Shown here piece by piece: positions 1 to 8,502 of a DNA stretch of 37,506 nucleotides. Origin of the DNA: Hallerella sp964397425. Lineage in GTDB: Bacteria > Fibrobacterota > Fibrobacteria > Fibrobacterales > Fibrobacteraceae. How positions within the stretch are numbered: position 1 is the stretch's first letter; each line of letters begins with the position of its first letter. The position numbers and the translations under genes are program-made. Under the pieces are notes generated by a model. That model saw nothing but the letters and a program-made list of their open reading frames with translations, was not told the origin of the DNA and made no database searches. The stretch lies in assembly GCA_964397425.1 (NCBI GenBank), contig CAYNID010000013.1:1-37506 (forward strand), written 5' to 3'.

Positions 1-429
1 AGGACGTTGGAAAGGAAGGAATCCCCGAGCGTCCCCACGATATACCGCCACCTCAGGCATGGAAACAAGAAATACCGCGAACGTGGCCCCGCAAAGGACG
101 GAAGGGGCTCAATCGCAGGGCAGACTCCCATTGACCTTCGCCCGGCGATAGTCGACGAGAAGAGCCGTTTCGGGGATTTTGAAATAGACCTGATCAATGG
201 AGCGCGCCACAAGGGAACCTTTTTCACGGCCAACGACAGAATGTCCAAGAAAATGAACGGCTTGATTCGCCAATACCTGCCCAAAGGAACTTCGTTCGAG
301 AACCTGACAAGGGCTGAAGTCAAATGGACCCCGTGGAAATTGAACAACAGGCCCGGAAAACGACTGGGATATTTAACACCATTAGAGTATATTTCTAAGC
401 AGATCAAACAAATTTACTTGGCGACGTAA
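1..429 (+). pseudogene. IS30-family transposase remnant, cut by the window edge and internally deleted
   Basis: The reading frame is open from base 1, so the gene begins upstream of the window. The first visible part (RGSIAGQTPIDLRP, then DFEIDLINGARHKG) matches the start of the IS30 DDE catalytic domain, with the first Asp in FEIDL. The last part (NGLIRQYLPKGTSF, then NNRPGKRLGYLTPLEYI) is the typical IS30 C-terminus. The stretch between them, which should hold the second catalytic Asp (usual motif TxDNGxEF), is absent, so an in-frame internal deletion is inferred near residues 75-80. The protein cannot be an active transposase. Its TAA stop directly abuts the methyltransferase fragment that follows, and I see no terminal inverted repeat in the gap. 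Confidence 0.85.
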
Positions 430-1236
430 ATTCGCCTGTTATGGCAAGTAGGAAGAATACTTCAAGAAATGAAGGATTACGGCAAAAGTATGCCGAGATT
501 TCTTCTCATGGAAAACGTTCCTACATTGTTGGCGAAAAGACATCGCGGCAATTTTGGGACTTGGATAAGCGATTTGGATAAGCTTGGTTATGTAAGTAAG
601 TATTTTCGTCTTAACGCAAGTGATTTCGGGTTGCCTCAGAACCGGCCAAGATTATTGATGATCAGCATTTATGTTGGAGTAGATGAAGACAAGCGTCGAA
701 AAGCGTTGGATTATTTTGAAACTAAGAAAGAAGAGGATGTAGTTGAGGATTATAAAAAATCAAAACACTACCAAGAACTCGCAATCAAGAATTTGCTCAA
801 AATCAATTATAACGCTAAAAAATATCGTATAGAAGCTGAAGAATGTACTCCTAATGATACAGTTTCCAGAAGGAAAATATGGAATGAAAATCCTCAGCTT
901 GTATTACCTGGAAATGTGATTAATCCGCAATATAGAGCAATTCGCACAATTACAACAAAGCAGGACAGGAATCCTAACTCAGGCAATTTGTATTTTGATA
1001 GTGGTATTCCGGGTAAAGGAAAATTCAGATATCTTACGCCGAGAGAATGTTTCTTGTTTATGGGTTTCACTGATCGCAATTTTGATAGCGTTATTAAACA
1101 CAATCCGGAAATACATAAAAACACAAAGCTGTTCCCCAGGGACAAGCTTATTAGGATGGCTGGAAACAGTATTCCGGTAAAACTACTTGAAGGCATTTTT
1201 CTTCAGATTATGCAGATTGATAAGTTTTTGAGCTAG
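430..1236 (+). pseudogene. DNA (cytosine-5-)-methyltransferase, N-terminally truncated
   Basis: This is the C-terminal two thirds of a type II C5 cytosine methyltransferase. The conserved frame begins right after the transposase stop (LLWQVGRILQE) and continues through the ATG at 469, so homology starts upstream of any start codon. Visible motifs are VI (LLMENVP), VIII (QNRPRLLMIS), IX (RYLTPRECFLFMGF) and X (RMAGNSIPVKLLEGI). Motif I (FxGxG, AdoMet binding) and motif IV (PCQ, catalytic Cys) are missing, so it should be inactive. A variable target-recognition region lies between VIII and IX. The AT-rich composition differs from the transketolase gene downstream and suggests transfer. No cognate restriction enzyme is visible. 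Confidence 0.85.
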
Positions 1237-1371
1237 TCAGTATTGCTGCGTTTGGCTGCGATTTAAAAACAGGGAAAACGTTGTCCGTCCAAATTGCGCC
1301 AGTGTGGAATCCTGCAGATGTAAACAGACAACTCTCCTTGGTGAATTTCAAACGGAAGAAATTCTCCAGGA

Positions 1372-1392
1372 AACCATCCCCGGGGGATGGTT
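1372..1392. repeat. Perfect 10-bp-arm palindrome upstream of the transketolase gene
   Basis: The arms AACCATCCCC and GGGGATGGTT are perfectly complementary around one central G. The site lies about 120 bp before the transketolase start. It has no T-tract on either strand, so a protein-binding site is as likely as an RNA hairpin. A weaker hairpin (AACGAG/CTCGTT, 1412-1437) follows, with a short T-run. The rest of 1237-1511 shows no convincing gene. Confidence 0.5.
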
Positions 1393-1454
1393 GATTTCGG
1401 CGTGTTCGCAGAACGAGTTTCGCCAAGAAGGCTCGTTTTTCTTGTTTGGGGATG

Positions 1455-1483
1455 TTGTAACTTCAAATTTTAATCTAAATTTG
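1455..1483 (+). promoter_or_regulatory. Possible promoter for the transketolase gene
   Basis: TTGTAA (1455-1460) and TAAATT (1476-1481) are separated by 15 bp, about 30 bp before the GTG start at 1512. The same TAAATTTGGG string lies just before the cytochrome c biogenesis gene at 25415, which hints at a shared -10-like element. This was assigned by eye only. Confidence 0.3.
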
Positions 1484-1511
1484 GGGCGCAAATTTTAAAC
1501 AGAGGCTCCCC

Positions 1512-3596
1512 GTGGACGACTTAATCATTCGAAAAGCAGCAGACAACGTACGAATCCTTTCCGCCGCGATGGTCGAAAAGGCCAAGTCCGGGCATCCCGG
1601 AGGCGCAATGGGCGCCGCGACGGCGATAACCCTCCTGTTTGCGGAATTTCTCCGGTTTGATCCGAAGAATCCGCATTGGGAAGCGCGGGACCGCTTTCTC
1701 ATGGATCCGGGGCACATGTCGCCGCTCCTTTACGCGGAATTGGTCCTCACCGGGCGGCTCTCCCTGGACGATTTGAAGAATTTCCGCCAATTCGGCAGCA
1801 TCACGTCCGGGCATCCGGAACTTTCCGTCGAACACGGAATCGAAAATTCTTCAGGACCCTTGGGGTTGGGACAGGGCATGGCGTTGGGCGTCGCTATCGC
1901 GGAACGCTACAAGGTCGCCCAGTTCGGAGACATCCTTTCGCACAAAACGGTGGCTTTGGTCTCGGACGGCGGCATCCAAGAAGAAATCGCTTATGGTGTC
2001 GGACGGGTTGCCGGGCATTTGAAATTGTCCAATCTGATATTCTTCTACGACGCAAACGGCGTGCAGCTCTCTTGCGAAACCAAAGATGTCATGGATCAGG
2101 ACTTCAAAAAACAATACGAGTCTTGGGGTTGGCGCGTATTGGAAGTCGATGGGGAAAACGTTCCGGAACTCCGCGAGGCGTTCAAGGCGGCTTATGCCGA
2201 AACGGAACGTCCGACGATTATCATCGGGCACACGACGATGGCAAAAGGCGCCGTCGGCCCTGCCGGGGAATCGTTCGAAGGCAAGGTCTCCACTCACGGT
2301 CAGCCGCTTTCCGGCGCGGGCGCTTCGACAGAAGAAACGGTCCGCAATTTGGGCGGCAACGCGGAAAATCCGTTTGAAATATTCCCCGAAGTAAAGAAGG
2401 CCTTCAAAGAACGCCTGGCGGAACTTGAAAAGATTGCCGCGGAATGGAATGGGCGCAAATCGGACTGGGACGTGAAGAATCCCGAAAAGTCCGCTACGCT
2501 CCGGTCGTGGCTTTCCGGAAACGCCATCCGTCTGGACCTCAAGAATCTGGATCAGAAAGAAGGTGTAGCCACGCGCAACAGTTCGGGAACGGTCCTCGCT
2601 TATCTGGCGAAAAATTACAAGAATATCATTTGCAGTTCGGCGGACCTTTCGAACAGTGACCAAACGCAAAAATTCTTGAACGAAACCCGCATCATGACGC
2701 CGGGCGATTTCGGCGGCGCTTTTGTGCAAGTGGGTGTCGCGGAGCTCACCATGGGCGCTATCGCCTGTGGAATCGCTTTGCACGGCGGTCTTTATCCCAT
2801 CTGCGCCACGTTCTTCGTGTTCAGCGATTTCATGAAGCCCGTCATTCGGATGGCGGCTTTGCAGGGGCTGCCGGTGAAGTACGTCTTCACCCATGACAGT
2901 TTCCGCGTCGGCGAAGACGGACCTACGCACCAGCCCGTCGAACATGAAACGCAAATCCGTCTTCTTGAAAGTTTGAACAAGGATGATGGCCGTCCGCAGA
3001 TGCTGGTCCTCCGCCCCGCGGATCCCGCCGAAACGACGGTCGCCTGGGAAATGGCGTTTGAAAATACGGATAGCCCCACGGCACTCATCCTGACCCGTCA
3101 GAAAGTGGGAACTCTTCCCTGCAAGACGGAATCTTCCCGTTACGCGGAAGCCGCCAAGTGCCGCCGCGGCGCGTATGTCGTCGAAGACAATACGCCGGCA
3201 GGCAAAAAACCGGATCTTACATTCGTCGCGAACGGTTCAGACGTGCTTCTTTGCTGTGGAGCGGCGGAAATTCTCCGGAAAGAGGGCAAGTCGGTCCGCG
3301 TCGTTTCGATGATAAGTCCGAAACTTTTCCTGCTGCAAGACAAAGAATACCGCGATTCCATCGTTTTGCCGTGGACTCCCGTCTTCGCGCTTTCGAGCGG
3401 ACTTCCCATTCTGTTCAAGGATGTCGTTGGCGGATTCGGCAAGGTCGCCGGGCTTGAACGCTTTGGCGCATCGGCTCCGGCTTCTGTTTTGGAAAGTAAA
3501 TTCGGCTATGAACCCGCCGCGGTCGCCAGCAAGGCCAAGGATTACCTCTCCGAATTTGAACAGAACGTTTCGGAATTCCGCAAGCAAAACGGCTGA
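1512..3596 (+). CDS. tkt: Transketolase
   Basis: This thiamine-diphosphate enzyme moves two-carbon ketol units between sugar phosphates in the non-oxidative pentose phosphate pathway. The 694 residues are full length. In order one sees the N-terminal AKSGHPGGAMG, RFLMDPGHMSPLLYA, the GPLGLGQG loop, the diphosphate-binding SDGGIQEE with a downstream Asn (residues about 155-180), STHGQPLSGAG with a conserved active-site His, and in the pyrimidine domain VGVAELTMGAI with the Glu that activates the cofactor, followed by THDSFRVGEDGPTHQPVEH. The C-terminal domain follows. Translation starts at GTG, preceded by AGAGG at 1501-1505, a good ribosome binding site; no in-frame ATG fits better. The next gene begins 25 bp downstream, so co-transcription is likely. 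Confidence 0.95.
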   Translation: MDDLIIRKAADNVRILSAAMVEKAKSGHPGGAMGAATAITLLFAEFLRFDPKNPHWEARDRFLMDPGHMSPLLYAELVLTGRLSLDDLKNFRQFGSITSGHPELSVEHGIENSSGPLGLGQGMALGVAIAERYKVAQFGDILSHKTVALVSDGGIQEEIAYGVGRVAGHLKLSNLIFFYDANGVQLSCETKDVMDQDFKKQYESWGWRVLEVDGENVPELREAFKAAYAETERPTIIIGHTTMAKGAVGPAGESFEGKVSTHGQPLSGAGASTEETVRNLGGNAENPFEIFPEVKKAFKERLAELEKIAAEWNGRKSDWDVKNPEKSATLRSWLSGNAIRLDLKNLDQKEGVATRNSSGTVLAYLAKNYKNIICSSADLSNSDQTQKFLNETRIMTPGDFGGAFVQVGVAELTMGAIACGIALHGGLYPICATFFVFSDFMKPVIRMAALQGLPVKYVFTHDSFRVGEDGPTHQPVEHETQIRLLESLNKDDGRPQMLVLRPADPAETTVAWEMAFENTDSPTALILTRQKVGTLPCKTESSRYAEAAKCRRGAYVVEDNTPAGKKPDLTFVANGSDVLLCCGAAEILRKEGKSVRVVSMISPKLFLLQDKEYRDSIVLPWTPVFALSSGLPILFKDVVGGFGKVAGLERFGASAPASVLESKFGYEPAAVASKAKDYLSEFEQNVSEFRKQNG

Positions 3597-3621
3597 TCCC
3601 TTTTTAACAGGTTGGCAATCC

Positions 3622-5106
3622 ATGTATAAAGTCGGTTTTGACAACGATGCTTATTTGAAGACGCAGTCCGAGAAAATTGCCGAACGCATTTCCAAGTTTG
3701 GAGGAAAACTCTACTTGGAATTCGGCGGTAAATTATTCGACGATTACCATGCGGCGCGCGTTCTCCCGGGATTTGCTCCGGACAGCAAAATCCGGATGTT
3801 GACGAAGATGAAGGACAAAGCCGAAGTCATCATCGCCATCAATGCGAACGACATTGAAAAGAACAAAGTCCGCGGAGATTTGGGCATCACTTACGATATG
3901 GATGTTCTCCGTTTAATAGACGCGTTCCGCGGCTATGGACTTTATGTGAGCAGCGTCGTACTCACCCGGTTTGAAAATCAGGCGAGCGCGGTCGCATACC
4001 GGAAAAAATTGGAAGATTTGGGACTCAGGGTTTACAACCATTATCCTATCGCCGGTTACCCTTCGAATGTGCCGCTTATCGTCAGCGATGACGGTTACGG
4101 CAAAAATGAATTCGTGGAAACGACGCGGGAACTGGTCGTGGTGACCGCTCCGGGACCGGGCAGCGGAAAAATGGCGGTTTGCCTTTCCCAATTATACCAC
4201 GAAAACAAGCATGGAATCAAGGCCGGTTACGCCAAGTTTGAAACGTTCCCCATCTGGAACATTCCGCTGAAACATCCGGTGAATTTGGCATACGAAGCGG
4301 CGACTGCCGATTTGAACGATGTCAACATGATAGATCCGTTCCATTTGGAAGCTTATGGAAAAACGGCGATCAATTACAATCGCGATGTGGAAATTTTCCC
4401 GGTGTTGAACGCCATATTCAAACACATTTTGGGAGAATCTCCTTATAAGTCCCCAACGGATATGGGCGTAAACATGGCAGGGAATTGCATCGTAGACGAT
4501 GAAGCCGTTTCTGCCGCGTCAAACGGGGAAATCATTCGGCGTTATTACAATTCGCTTTGTCAAGTTCGCAAGGGCCAGGCGGACGAAAGCCAAATTTACA
4601 AGTTGAAATTGGTCATGGAGCAGGCGAAGGTCAAGCCGGAAGACCGCGTGGTCGCCGTCGAAGCGGTGGAAAAGGCGACGGAAACGGGGGCACCGGCTGT
4701 CGCAATCGAACTTCAAGACGGAACCGTTGTCACCGGGAAAACGACTTCTTTGCTGGGGGCCTGTTCCAGCGCCTTGTTGAATGCGCTCAAGCGGTTGGCG
4801 AAAATTCCGGACGAAGTCCGCCTGCTTTCTCCCATGGTCATTGAACCGATTCAGAATTTGAAGACCCGGAAGTTGCGCCATCAGAATCCGCGGCTTCACA
4901 TGGATGAAGTTTTGATAGCCCTCTCCGTCTGCGCTTTGACGGATTACAACGCCAAAATAGCGCTTGAAAAACTTTCGGAGTTGGAACATTGCGAAGTGCA
5001 TGCGAGTGTAATTTTGGCGCAAGTCGATGTCGATGTGTTCCGCCGTCTCCGGGTCAATTTGACGATGGAACCGAAATACCAGACGGCGAAACTTTACCAC
5101 GAATAG
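3622..5106 (+). CDS. DUF1846 family protein (UPF0371)
   Basis: The 494 residues match the DUF1846 family along their whole length: an N-terminal MYKVGFDNDAYLKTQ, the block FGGKLYLEFGGKLFDDYHA, the glycine-rich APGPGSGKMA that resembles a nucleotide-binding loop (about residues 178-187), and the strongly conserved KFETFPIWN and DMGVNMAGNCI. The molecular function of the family is not settled to my knowledge, so none is assigned. The start was placed at ATG 3622 because conserved family sequence begins exactly there; the frame is open further upstream but overlaps the transketolase gene. The ribosome binding site is weak (ACAGG). No signal peptide is seen, so the protein is probably cytosolic. 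Confidence 0.9.
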   Translation: MYKVGFDNDAYLKTQSEKIAERISKFGGKLYLEFGGKLFDDYHAARVLPGFAPDSKIRMLTKMKDKAEVIIAINANDIEKNKVRGDLGITYDMDVLRLIDAFRGYGLYVSSVVLTRFENQASAVAYRKKLEDLGLRVYNHYPIAGYPSNVPLIVSDDGYGKNEFVETTRELVVVTAPGPGSGKMAVCLSQLYHENKHGIKAGYAKFETFPIWNIPLKHPVNLAYEAATADLNDVNMIDPFHLEAYGKTAINYNRDVEIFPVLNAIFKHILGESPYKSPTDMGVNMAGNCIVDDEAVSAASNGEIIRRYYNSLCQVRKGQADESQIYKLKLVMEQAKVKPEDRVVAVEAVEKATETGAPAVAIELQDGTVVTGKTTSLLGACSSALLNALKRLAKIPDEVRLLSPMVIEPIQNLKTRKLRHQNPRLHMDEVLIALSVCALTDYNAKIALEKLSELEHCEVHASVILAQVDVDVFRRLRVNLTMEPKYQTAKLYHE

Positions 5107-5116
5107 TTTTGCCGAG

Positions 5117-5149
5117 AGCCGCACGGGCGCGGAATTGATTTGTGCGGCT
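5117..5149 (+). terminator. Hairpin after the DUF1846 gene
   Basis: AGCCGCAC (5117-5124) and GTGCGGCT (5142-5149) form an 8-bp stem with a 17-base loop just after the stop codon at 5106. There is no T-tract, so this could be a transcript-stabilising hairpin and not a true intrinsic terminator. Confidence 0.4.
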
Positions 5150-5426
5150 TGACATTGGAGGGGATTTGAAGCGGCGGTCTCTTTCCGCTGCGTTGTAAAT
5201 TTCGCCTCGATTTTGTTGTGGATATTTGCAATTTATTTCGCCGTTTGCTTATCCGTTCAGTCAAGTGTTGAATTTGGAATTGCTGCGATTGCAGAATTTG
5301 GGAATTGCCGAGCAGGAAGGGAGTCTTTTGAAAGATTTTCCAGTTGTCCGAATCGAGAAGTCGCTGCGGGAAAATTCCGTTTTCAATTTGAACGGACAGC
5401 TGCTTTTGCGCGTCGGCGAAAAGAGA

Positions 5427-5456
5427 ATGCCTTTCAAACGAAAGGCATCTGTTTTT
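5427..5456. terminator. Intrinsic terminator, probably bidirectional
   Basis: ATGCCTTTC and GAAAGGCAT (9 bp) flank the loop AAAC. CTGTTTTT follows on the plus strand and a T-rich tract on the minus strand. It lies 31 bp beyond the stop of the minus-strand SIMPL gene and can also stop plus-strand transcription from 3622-5106. The rest of 5150-5426 shows no convincing gene; open frames there run through this hairpin. Confidence 0.8.
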
Positions 5457-5486
5457 CCGTTCCTGAATTTTGCAAAACTCTTAAAC

Positions 5487-6821
5487 TTATTTCAGTTCAA
5501 AGACTAGGCGTGCTGTCGCGGAAACTTCGACAGAATCCGCAATGGCATCGGCGGCATTCCCGTATCCATTTGAAAGGTCGACTGCGCCCGATGCTTTAGC
5601 CGCTCTTGAATACATTCTGGCTGTCGGCTCAGAAGAGTCTTCAATGAAAAGGATGTTTCCGAGACGCATCCCAAGCCCTTCGGCGAAAAGCTCCGCTTTC
5701 TCCTTGGCGATTTCGATGGCTTTTCCGTGAGCCGTTCTTTGGGTAATGGGCTCTGTTCCGTTGTTCTGCAAATCGTTTGAACTGGCGAAAGTCTTGACGA
5801 CAGCCCCCGCCGAATCTTTAGAACGCGTCGTGACTTCAAAAAATTGATTTGCCCGGTATCCCAAAAATTCATTCTTTCCCGATTGATAATTGTAGCGGAA
5901 ATTCTTGGTCAGAGAAATCTGCCCGGTGGAAACGTCCGCGTCCGAAACGCCCAGCTCCCGGAGCTGTCGCAGAATTTCCGCATTCCGCTTCACCGCTTGC
6001 TGGTAAAGCGCCTTTTTGTCTGCGCCTTGCAATTCCAGTTGAAAGAAAGTTTTGAATTCATCCGCGGCGAATTTTTCCGTTTCGTGGGAAAGAATTTCAA
6101 GTTTGGCGAGATTTTTGGAATCGGAGAAAGAACGTTTGGCGGATTTAGAAAGCAGCTCTTTTTGCAAGAACAGGGAAGTAGAGACAGTCGCTTCGTTTGA
6201 ACCGGAAACAAAATGTTCAAGCGTCCCCTTGGCGTATAAAACGCGTCCCGTGTCTAAATCTTTTCCTGCCGTGGAGGTGTATTCCGCCGCTTTCGACAAG
6301 GCGTTTCGGCTTACGGATTTGACAGCCTCTTCAAAGGCGCTGCCGGAGATATCCACGGATCTGTCAATCGCAGGTTCTATTTCCACATCGGGAATTCCCG
6401 AAATGGCGGTCGACAGGGCCTCTGCCTGTTTGGGGTTGGCGTTGACGACAAAGCGTTGCCTTGCGCGGAAGAGCCCTTCGCCTTCAGATGCTTGGGTTAT
6501 CCGGATGCTTTCCCGTTCAATGGGAATCGTTTTTTCAGAACCCAGGGAATCCCGCTTGGCGAAAATAGCTGCCCGGAGTTCCGCCATTTTTTGGTAAAGT
6601 TCTTCGTGGGAGTTTCCCAAAAGGGATATCGTCAGCCGCAAGGGACGGCCTTCGCTCAAGGGAATTTTCCGCGTTTCAGAGGAATTCACTGTGACGGATG
6701 GAACGGATTCCGGCATGGCATTCGCCTGTTCGGCGGGAACCGTTTCTTTGTGCAGGACAACAGCCGTCAAGAGGACGGCCCCAAAGACGACAATGCCCGA
6801 AAACAGTTTGATATTCATCAT
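5487..6821 (-). CDS. SIMPL (DUF541) domain protein, membrane-anchored or exported
   Basis: The 444 residues begin with an N-terminal hydrophobic segment (residues 3-23) that would export or anchor the protein. The C-terminal half has the SIMPL/DUF541 pattern: a conserved AKEKAELFAEGLGMRLGNILFI block followed by a final beta strand ending VSATARLVFELK. SIMPL proteins are periplasmic or outer-membrane-associated; no single biochemical role is established. The first half appears to be a second, diverged copy of the fold. The gene follows mltG directly: the mltG stop codon is the codon immediately before this ATG, in the same frame. GGAGAG, located inside the mltG tail, serves as ribosome binding site. 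ATG ATG gives two possible starts one codon apart. Confidence 0.8.
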   Translation of the reverse strand: MMNIKLFSGIVVFGAVLLTAVVLHKETVPAEQANAMPESVPSVTVNSSETRKIPLSEGRPLRLTISLLGNSHEELYQKMAELRAAIFAKRDSLGSEKTIPIERESIRITQASEGEGLFRARQRFVVNANPKQAEALSTAISGIPDVEIEPAIDRSVDISGSAFEEAVKSVSRNALSKAAEYTSTAGKDLDTGRVLYAKGTLEHFVSGSNEATVSTSLFLQKELLSKSAKRSFSDSKNLAKLEILSHETEKFAADEFKTFFQLELQGADKKALYQQAVKRNAEILRQLRELGVSDADVSTGQISLTKNFRYNYQSGKNEFLGYRANQFFEVTTRSKDSAGAVVKTFASSNDLQNNGTEPITQRTAHGKAIEIAKEKAELFAEGLGMRLGNILFIEDSSEPTARMYSRAAKASGAVDLSNGYGNAADAIADSVEVSATARLVFELK

Positions 6822-7826
6822 TTACTCTCCGCGGTTTTTCGCCGCTTTGTTCTTGAACTTGTTGTGGTCCGCCAACGTGTTGGAAAAGAAATGCGTTCCG
6901 GAACCATCGTCCTTGGCGACAAAGTAAAGCGCGTTTGTCGTGGCCGGTTCAAGGGCCGCCCGGATGGCTTTTCGCCCCGGATTGGAAATGGGGCCGGGCA
7001 TCAGGCCGGGAAATCTCCGGGTGTTGTATGGATTGTCGCTTTGCAACTGGCTTTTGTAAATGGGGCCTGTCAGGTTGCGGAAGATGAACCTGACTGTCGG
7101 GTCGGCTCCCAGGGGAATTCCCATGCGCAGACGGTTGTGGAAAACGCCGGCTATCAGGTTCCTTTCGTCTGTTTTTCCCGTTTCTTCTTCAACGACGCTG
7201 GCGAGTGTGAGAACGCCGTGCCAGCCGCCAAGAATGTTCCAAAAAGGGCTGTTCAAGGATTTCATCTCGGCTTCTAATTTTTGATTGGCCCGGACCATTT
7301 GCCGGGCGACATCTTTTTCCGAAGCGTTGATTTCGACGGGGTAGGTGTCCGGGAGCAGATAACCTTCCAAACTGCCCGCCTGGACGCCCAATTCTTTTGC
7401 GAACTCCGGGTCGTGGATCAGAGATTCCCAGGCGCAAGAGTCAAAATCAGGAAGGACTTTGCGGAAATAAGCGGGCATTTCCCACGAAGCCCTGCCTTCA
7501 GGAATGGTCACTTTGCGGGTGGCCGTCTTTCCGGAGGTCAAAATCTCGGCAAGACTAGCGATGCTGGTCCGGGGAGGAATATCGTACCAGCCCGCCTTGA
7601 GGGCGGCTTTTCGGTAGCGGCACCACCAGTAAAAGAGCTTTGAATGGGAAACGAGGCCCTGCTCCTCTAAATCTTTGGCGACTTTCGCCACAGATGCGCC
7701 GGCATCCACTTGGAAAAGGGTCCTGGCGGAGACTTCGGATGGGCCAAAAAGGCTTTGTTTGCCCAGTTGAAACGCGCCAAAGGCCAACAGAGCCAGAAAA
7801 AGGAGAACGAAAACAATTTTTTTCAT
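6822..7826 (-). CDS. mltG: Endolytic murein transglycosylase MltG (YceG-like)
   Basis: MltG is an inner-membrane lytic transglycosylase that cuts nascent glycan strands and so sets their length. The 334-residue protein has one N-terminal transmembrane helix (residues 4-17), a LysM-like region, then the catalytic domain with SVVEEETG (catalytic Glu near residue 212), NLIAGVFHNRL, the conserved MGIPLGADPTV, YNTRRFPGLMPGPISNPG and the C-terminal YFVAKDDGSGTHFFSNTLADHNK. The start was set at ATG 7826 because a lipid-facing helix with basic N-terminus (MKKIV) begins there; the frame is open upstream but the extra residues are not family-like. No clear Shine-Dalgarno precedes it. It is followed without a gap by the SIMPL gene, which implies translational coupling. 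Confidence 0.93.
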   Translation of the reverse strand: MKKIVFVLLFLALLAFGAFQLGKQSLFGPSEVSARTLFQVDAGASVAKVAKDLEEQGLVSHSKLFYWWCRYRKAALKAGWYDIPPRTSIASLAEILTSGKTATRKVTIPEGRASWEMPAYFRKVLPDFDSCAWESLIHDPEFAKELGVQAGSLEGYLLPDTYPVEINASEKDVARQMVRANQKLEAEMKSLNSPFWNILGGWHGVLTLASVVEEETGKTDERNLIAGVFHNRLRMGIPLGADPTVRFIFRNLTGPIYKSQLQSDNPYNTRRFPGLMPGPISNPGRKAIRAALEPATTNALYFVAKDDGSGTHFFSNTLADHNKFKNKAAKNRGE

Positions 7827-7934
7827 ATGAAAGGGAATATAAAAAGAAAAAAATCGTGTCGTTTTTGAAAAATAATGGATATATTTGGGATGTAGATTGA
7901 AAAGGGTAAAACCCATATTTCGAGGAAATGAGAA

Positions 7935-8375
7935 ATGACAAAAAAGATTTTGTTCGGACTTCTGGCTTTGATGGTCGCCGTCGCCACGGCTGCCCCGAAA
8001 ACGGTGAAATCCAAACGCGGTGACATCGATTTGACAAAGACCAAAGGTGGTACGGACGTGGTTTGTACAGCGGCGTTCAGCGATGAACTCCGGATAGTCA
8101 AAGACGATGGGGATGCCGTTTTGGTCAAAGGTTCTTGCGGTCAAGGTTGGGTTGGCAAAAGCGCTGTGGAATATGTCGCTCAGGCTGCCGGAGACAAGAG
8201 CATGTCCCTCGAAGGCGTTGACGTTGTCGGTTGGATTGACAACCCGAGCGCCATCTTCGTTTTGGATGCCGACGCCAATGAATTGGATGGCGTAAACATC
8301 GACCGTGATTTCAAGGAATATCTCCAGCACACGATGGACCGCGAAACCATGGAAATGCAAAACAACGAAAACTGA
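7935..8375 (+). CDS. Small exported protein of unknown function
   Basis: This 146-residue protein starts with a typical signal peptide (KK, then a hydrophobic core and a likely AXA cut after ATAA near residue 20). The mature part is acidic. Residues about 35-80 contain short beta-rich blocks ending GQGWVGKSAVEYV, which resembles the end of a bacterial SH3-like repeat; this is only a visual impression. I do not recognise the family. The start has a good ribosome binding site, GAGGA, 8 bp before ATG. A strong terminator follows, and the gene runs divergently from mltG, so it is probably a single-gene unit. Confidence 0.75.
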   Translation: MTKKILFGLLALMVAVATAAPKTVKSKRGDIDLTKTKGGTDVVCTAAFSDELRIVKDDGDAVLVKGSCGQGWVGKSAVEYVAQAAGDKSMSLEGVDVVGWIDNPSAIFVLDADANELDGVNIDRDFKEYLQHTMDRETMEMQNNEN

Positions 8376-8395
8376 TTTTGTTATATACCTCCTTG

Positions 8396-8425
8396 GAAAG
8401 TCCAACCTGCGGTTGGGCTTTCTTT
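8396..8425 (+). terminator. Intrinsic terminator of the small exported protein gene
   Basis: GAAAGTCCAACC (8396-8407) and GGTTGGGCTTTC (8411-8422) form a 12-bp stem with one G-T pair and loop TGC, followed by TTTG. It lies 20 bp after the stop codon. Confidence 0.85.
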
Positions 8426-8445
8426 GTATGTGGTGGGAATTGCCG

Positions 8446-8475
8446 CAAAAAGGCTTCGATGCGTTCGAAGCCTTT
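8446..8475 (-). terminator. Intrinsic terminator of murB
   Basis: AAAGGCTTCGA (8449-8459) and TCGAAGCCTTT (8465-8475) pair perfectly with loop TGCGT. On the minus strand the stem is followed by a T-run. It lies 28 bp past the murB stop and faces the plus-strand terminator at 8396, so the two genes are insulated from each other. Confidence 0.85.
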
Positions 8476-8502
8476 CATGGAAAATTGATAAAATGGCGTG
8501 CC

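Noticed and set aside
3421..3621. N-terminal extension of the DUF1846 protein
   Set aside because: It overlaps the 3' end of the transketolase gene, and family homology begins exactly at ATG 3622.
5213..5507. Overlapping plus-strand frames between the DUF1846 gene and the SIMPL gene
   Set aside because: They run through the terminator hairpin at 5427-5456 and into the opposing gene, lack ribosome binding sites and show no family features.
6822..8405. A longer form of MltG reaching to 8405
   Set aside because: The extension is antisense to the small exported protein gene; the natural signal-anchor start is at 7826.
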